Source: a virus
Virus record (IMG/VR): IMGVR_UViG_3300030060_002827
Location: 1-26,012 of that record
Strand: one strand, 5' to 3'
Length of the DNA: 26,012 bases
Below are positions 22,914 through 26,012 of this stretch, one piece after another. Position 1 is the stretch's first letter. The number at the start of each line of letters is the position of its first letter. A program made the position numbers and the translations under genes. Under the pieces are notes generated by a model. It saw only the letters and a list, made by a program, of their open reading frames with translations, did not search any database and was not told the origin of the DNA.

Positions 22914-23618
22914 TTATGCTACCTCTTTCCAATTAGGTGTTTGACTGTCATCAATTTCTGACCAACCTGGCGTTTGGCTGTCATCAATACTTGCCCAATT
23001 CGCTGTCTGGCTGTCATCGATAAGCCCCCAAACATTAACGCCACTCGTTGTACAAGCAGCTTCCACGCCTGTTGGGAATACATTCGCATCGCCATCAAAC
23101 GTAACCGCTCCGACAGATCCGACCATTTCAGTCGGCGCAGCAACTGGAATCGTGTTACTTGTGATTGTTGTGACACTTCCAATCCCTGATGTTCCTGCCA
23201 CGCCTGTGACAGAGACTGTCGCTGCGCCTGTAACCGAAACCGATCCCAGTGTTCCTGTGCCTTCCACGCCAGTGACTGAAGTGCTTGCGTCAGCCGAGAC
23301 CGTAACTGAGCCAAGCGTTCCCGTACCAGTAACACCCGTGGGACTGACATTTGCTTCACCTGTGACCGTAACTGAACCAAGAGTACCAGTGCCTGATACC
23401 CCAGATACACTAACACTCGCATCAGCGGATACAGAAATCGAGCCAAGAGTCCCTGTCCCTGCAACGCCTGTAACACTGACGTTTGCATCTGCCGCAACCG
23501 AGACCGTGCCAACAGCGCCTGTTGCTCCAGGTACTGCTTCGCCATTACCCCACGTTCCTTCGCCCCATCCATGAGAGGAAGAATTCCATCCATCAAAGGC
23601 AACCTTGACATCAGCCAC
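22914..23618 (-). CDS. Trp/Gly-rich repeat protein, probable tail/fibre-associated
   Basis: A 234-residue protein starting at GTG 23618, with AGGA 8 bases upstream. The N-terminus is FDGWNSSSHGWGEGTWG. Residues 30-159 are about six 22-residue units of the form TGVxGTGTLGSVxVxAxAxV. The C-terminus has three 11-residue units, IDDSQTPxWxx (200-232). Both repeat kinds are known to me from marine phage tail proteins and are probably beta-structured. It directly precedes the fibre gene, with TAA followed by ATG in the same frame, and carries the fibre gene's binding site in its last codons; a role in tail or fibre attachment is inferred. Two other frames are open over most of this gene, but this reflects its repeats. 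Confidence 0.65.
   Translation of the reverse strand: MADVKVAFDGWNSSSHGWGEGTWGNGEAVPGATGAVGTVSVAADANVSVTGVAGTGTLGSISVSADASVSVSGVSGTGTLGSVTVTGEANVSPTGVTGTGTLGSVTVSADASTSVTGVEGTGTLGSVSVTGAATVSVTGVAGTSGIGSVTTITSNTIPVAAPTEMVGSVGAVTFDGDANVFPTGVEAACTTSGVNVWGLIDDSQTANWASIDDSQTPGWSEIDDSQTPNWKEVA
22923..23021 (-). repeat. Three 33-bp repeats encoding IDDSQTPxW units
   Basis: Three tandem units of 33 bases (11 residues) close the gene: IDDSQTANWAS, IDDSQTPGWSE and IDDSQTPNWKE. The Trp spacing is constant. Confidence 0.8.
23142..23531 (-). repeat. Tandem 66-bp coding repeats
   Basis: About six units of 22 residues (66 bases), the first and last incomplete or diverged, with the constant core GVxGTGTLGSVxV. 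The DNA copies differ at many third positions. Confidence 0.75.
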
Positions 23619-23628
23619 ACACTATATC

Positions 23629-24105
23629 CTATGCGATTCTTATGATCGCGTTACTGGCATCTGCTGCTGGAAACTGAATCACAAAGTCTCCACTAGTGGA
23701 TGTCTTATCTGCGCCAAAATCTAACGCACAAACTGCTCTGTTTGCACTTCCTGCGGTAGTAGAAGAATTATAAATTAATGCTCCTCTTGCTGTAATTGAA
23801 GCACTAGACCAGGTGGTATCGGCAAAATCAGTCAATGCAGTTGTGCCTGATGTGGTGGGGTCTACGTTAGTTAACGTATTACCGCCAGCAGTATAGTTAG
23901 TGCCTGTAGCAGATACTTCGTTAGTTGTTGCATAAGCCGTAGTCGATGCAGCCAAGGTTGCACTACTGGTATACAAAGCGATCTTAAAAGTATTACCTGT
24001 TCCTGTGGTGGTTGTCGTTCCTCCACCAGAACCGTTATGAAAGTTGTGTATTCCCTGAAGTAACTCAGACTTAAAAGAAGTACACATTGCTGTCGTAATA
24101 GCCAT
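23629..24105 (-). CDS. Small virion structural protein (Thr/Ser/Ala-rich)
   Basis: A 158-residue protein with a familiar phage pattern: TSFKSELLQGIHNF at 9-22, FKIALYTSSATLAASTTAY (40-58), NEVSATGTNYTAGGNTL, LTDFADTTWSSASITARGAL, and a C-terminal FVIQFPAADASNAIIRIA. Homologues of this plan are found in very many phages beside tail or head-tail genes and are usually annotated only as virion or hypothetical structural protein. A Gly/Thr-rich insert (GSGGGTTTTTGTG, 26-38) lengthens it here. It overlaps the upstream gene by one base. Structural role likely; position in the particle unknown. Confidence 0.7.
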   Translation of the reverse strand: MAITTAMCTSFKSELLQGIHNFHNGSGGGTTTTTGTGNTFKIALYTSSATLAASTTAYATTNEVSATGTNYTAGGNTLTNVDPTTSGTTALTDFADTTWSSASITARGALIYNSSTTAGSANRAVCALDFGADKTSTSGDFVIQFPAADASNAIIRIA

Positions 24106-24395
24106 TACAGTCTCCTTAATATATCTGCAATGTCTGGGTGACCTTGCTGAATAAATTCATTCATAAGAGTAGTTCTATCACTCTTAATAGCTTGTTTAAT
24201 GATACCTAAAATTACATGATAAATGCGACTCTTAAAAGCTTCTGCTTGCTGCCTAACAATAGGATCAACAGAGTCAGATATACCAACTATTTGTTCTACC
24301 GCTCTTTCCGCGAGCTCTTCAGGAGATAGTCCTCGATTCTCTGTCGTTTTAACTACGACATCTCCCATATTTGACTTAACGGCTATCTCAAACAT
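24105..24395 (-). CDS. Small helical virion-region protein
   Basis: A 96-residue protein with a short beta N-terminus (FEIAVKSNMGDVVVKTTENRG) then helices, ending in KQAIKSDRTTLMNEFIQQGH and PDIADILRRL. The AIKSDRTTL...GHxDIAxIxRRL ending is one I recognise from proteins next to adaptor genes in marine phages; no function is known. It follows the adaptor-like gene after 8 bases and overlaps the next gene by one base, so expression with the structural genes is clear. Confidence 0.6.
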   Translation of the reverse strand: MFEIAVKSNMGDVVVKTTENRGLSPEELAERAVEQIVGISDSVDPIVRQQAEAFKSRIYHVILGIIKQAIKSDRTTLMNEFIQQGHPDIADILRRL

Positions 24396-24403
24396 AATTA
24401 ATT

Positions 24404-25036
24404 TTATCTCGCAATGTCATATCTGAATTCATCCCTGGCACCGTAACCTTCTCCAAGTCTCTTCAATGCGGCTGTTGCAGAAACAAACCTTTGTTCGTAT
24501 TGAGCAACCTCTTCTGGAACTTTCAAGAATGTAGCTGCCTCAACAAGGGTTCCGTATAACAACGCATCAGGCGCGTTAGTAGATAACCAAGTTGTTCCGC
24601 TGTCAGCACCTGCGGTTAGTGATGCAGGTCTGTGTTTGTAATGTAATTCAAAGGTGTAGTTGCTATCTGGAGTTGGAGCCAGGATAAAAGTATTTTCATC
24701 AAACACTGCATAGTATTTTGGTAGTCCAGTGGTTGAAGGGTTGGTTGTGTAATCTCTAATAAATGAAACGTGTTTAAACAACAGGTAATGGTAAACATTA
24801 CTGGATATCACAGACAGACTGTAAGGAGAAAGAAAATCGCTTGGAGTAGACAAGTAAGTGCTACTCGCGGTTGATGTACCAGTTACATTCTTTCTAAAGT
24901 CTGGAAGCTCAACATTCTTTAATATTCGTTCTTCTGCTTCCTGTATGAATGTAGTCAGCTGTGTATCAAAAGTGCTTTCTGATGTTTCGCAGTAATCTTT
25001 TACAGCTGTTTTCAAAGTAGCTAATGTAAAACTCAT
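24404..25036 (-). CDS. Head-tail adaptor / tail tube A-like protein
   Basis: A 210-residue protein with the features of the adaptor proteins that join portal and tail in podoviruses (T7 gp11 or P22 gp4 in role). An N-terminal helix pair holds LKTAVKDYCETSESTFDTQL and FIQEAEERILKNVELPDFRK. A beta middle contains YLSTPSDFLSPYSLSVIS, LPKYYAVFDENTFILAPTPD and YTFELHYKHRP. The C-terminal helices include NAPDALLYGTLVEAATFL. The pattern is widespread in marine podoviruses. It overlaps the zinc-ribbon gene by 4 bases. The equivalence to a specific T7 or P22 protein is inferred. Confidence 0.72.
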   Translation of the reverse strand: MSFTLATLKTAVKDYCETSESTFDTQLTTFIQEAEERILKNVELPDFRKNVTGTSTASSTYLSTPSDFLSPYSLSVISSNVYHYLLFKHVSFIRDYTTNPSTTGLPKYYAVFDENTFILAPTPDSNYTFELHYKHRPASLTAGADSGTTWLSTNAPDALLYGTLVEAATFLKVPEEVAQYEQRFVSATAALKRLGEGYGARDEFRYDIAR

Positions 25037-25374
25037 GTTGTTACCACCGTTACTGTGCCTATCTCTCCTGTAGATGCATCCATACTAAACGCAAAACCAA
25101 TACTGTCACCAGTTGTTGTCATCATTGAATTTGCATCGATGGTTCTAACAACGCCTTCTCCAGCTATTAAAGATGAAGGAACTTGAGGTCTTGGGTTGCG
25201 TAATGCCTCTGGGTCAGCAGTATGAGGAACCGGATCAAGTTGAGGTTCTTTAGGTTCGTAACACTCAGAACAAACAAAGAATCCAGTCCATTCTTTTTTT
25301 AACTGAGTGTATTTATATCTGAACCCACATCTGTCGCATATGGCAAGTGAGTGTTTGCCTGTAGCATAAGCCAT
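25033..25374 (-). CDS. Zinc-ribbon phage structural-region protein
   Basis: A 113-residue protein. The N-terminal half is a compact zinc ribbon, C13-x2-C16 (ICDRCGFRYKY) and C35-x2-C38 (FVCSECYEPK), with KKEW between the pairs. It is followed by a Pro-rich linker (DPVPHTADPEALRNPRPQVP) and a short beta-like C-terminus. The CDRCGF...L-K-K-E-W...C-x-E-C plan is common in marine phages between two adaptor-like genes. Whether it binds DNA or stabilises the connector is not known. It overlaps its neighbours by 4 bases and 1 base. Confidence 0.65.
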   Translation of the reverse strand: MAYATGKHSLAICDRCGFRYKYTQLKKEWTGFFVCSECYEPKEPQLDPVPHTADPEALRNPRPQVPSSLIAGEGVVRTIDANSMMTTTGDSIGFAFSMDASTGEIGTVTVVTT

Positions 25375-26012
25375 TAGGCTATCCTAGATCTAAGACCAGG
25401 AGATATCGTAAGTGATGCTCTACTTTGGTCTTGATCAGCTGCTCTAGCAAACTCTTCTTCATAAAAACCTTTAAGCATTGATACTCTATCGGGCGCTTTT
25501 TTTAACGCTATATAGTATGACAATCCAGCAGCTAAACAAGGATAAAACCTAAAAGGCATATCTAATGTATTTACTCCAGCATCTGCATCTTCAATTCTAA
25601 CCAATCGGTTTATAATCAATTGATCAGTACTGTTTTCAGCAGCAGGCCATATGTAAAGCCTGGGAGTTATTTGTTTGTCCAAGAACCATTGGGTTGGCCT
25701 GGCTTCTGTATCTTTACTTGGTATATTCCAGTATTCAGATCTTCCAATCTGATTCATTTGTATATCAGTAGTTTGACTGTTCTCAGTTCTTCTAATGATT
25801 ACATCCAACACATCAATTGTAGTTGATGTTAAATCAATAAACTGATCAGACTTAGATAGCGTAGTAGCCGTATTGGTAATCGTCCACTGATTCAAGCCTC
25901 TATTAGCCCAATCAGCAAACAACAGATTTAAAGAACGCCGAGCGGTGATGCCATCGTATCCTGTTCGATACTCAAGACCGCACCGCTCAAACGCTTCTTC
26001 TATGTACTCCGC
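25374..26012 (-). CDS. Adaptor-like tail protein, 5' end outside the window
   Basis: The frame runs unbroken to the right edge, giving at least 212 residues. The first ones visible are AEYIEEAFERCGLEYRTGYD, then ITARRSLNLLFADWANRGLN. That helix-turn pattern continues smoothly into the rest, so the TTG at 25922 is internal and not the start. The beta middle has IDVLDVIIRR and PRLYIWPAAE; the C-terminal helices have LAAGLSYYIALKKAPDRVSM. The ARRSLNLLFADWANRGLNxW signature is known from adaptor or head-tail joining proteins of marine podoviruses (P22 gp4-like in role, inferred). It overlaps the zinc-ribbon gene by one base. Confidence 0.7.
   Translation of the reverse strand, partial: AEYIEEAFERCGLEYRTGYDGITARRSLNLLFADWANRGLNQWTITNTATTLSKSDQFIDLTSTTIDVLDVIIRRTENSQTTDIQMNQIGRSEYWNIPSKDTEARPTQWFLDKQITPRLYIWPAAENSTDQLIINRLVRIEDADAGVNTLDMPFRFYPCLAAGLSYYIALKKAPDRVSMLKGFYEEEFARAADQDQSRASLTISPGLRSRIA

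Noticed and set aside
23152-23574. A 140-residue + strand frame opposite the same repeats
   Set aside because: Pro/Val/Thr repeats are the antisense of the 66-bp units, with no binding site and no neighbour on that strand.
22919-23620. A 233-residue frame almost completely overlapping the Trp/Gly repeat gene on the same strand, starting GTG two bases earlier
   Set aside because: Its Gln/Leu/Arg-rich sequence follows the 66-bp repeats in a shifted frame; stops are rare there because the repeat itself lacks them. The other frame has the recognisable repeat motifs and the correctly spaced AGGA.
25374-25922. Gene start at the TTG of 25922
   Set aside because: The frame continues upstream to the window edge with clearly family-like residues, so the TTG is internal.

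Overview
This 26 kb window looks like part of the genome of a tailed, podovirus-like marine phage, close in gene content to uncultured marine phages known mainly from metagenomes. The reasons are near-continuous coding, genes overlapping by 1 or 4 bases, a phage replication helicase and nuclease, a complete lysis set (endolysin plus embedded spanins), a tail fibre with an S74 chaperone, and several small proteins of types common in marine viruses. The host is not shown by the sequence; a marine proteobacterium is a guess. Terminase, portal, major capsid and DNA polymerase are not in the window.

Layout. Bases 1-3487 (+ strand) are the end of a replication/recombination operon: three or four small genes (one DUF3310-like), an SF2 helicase, and a PD-(D/E)XK exonuclease with a cysteine cluster. 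From 3484 to the right edge everything reads on the - strand as one long late cluster. In transcription order (right to left) it holds: two head-tail adaptor-like proteins flanking a zinc-ribbon protein; small virion proteins; a Trp/Gly-rich repeat protein; a 919-residue tail fibre; a 2OG-Fe(II) oxygenase; a run of seven small coiled-coil or membrane proteins, including an EF-hand two-helix membrane protein; i-spanin, o-spanin and a GH24 endolysin; a 629-residue tail hub/nozzle-like protein; three very basic mini-proteins; three large virion-associated proteins rich in Gly, Gln or Glu; a 1351-residue putative ejection protein; and a DUF1064 nuclease. The two transcription units meet tail to tail with interlocking stop codons at 3484-3487.

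How the genes may work together. The + strand genes unwind and process phage DNA. The - strand genes build the tail and its fibre, supply internal virion proteins that probably package or escort DNA, and lyse the host. Almost every late gene starts within a few bases of the previous stop, so translational coupling is probably the rule. The only real gaps (12771-12802 and 17171-17267) each hold a promoter-like sequence.

Most interesting: three adjacent mini-proteins, each about 30 % Lys+Arg, share a G-G-x-[VI]-x-[KR]-R element. Looser GG elements recur in the next virion proteins. Also notable are the EF-hand membrane protein in the lysis region, a 30-residue gene that is only continuous with a -1 slip on an A9 run, and a strictly periodic 17-residue repeat array in the fibre. 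No gene-free stretch longer than 300 bases exists in the window, and I saw no tRNA, rRNA, CRISPR array or insertion sequence.
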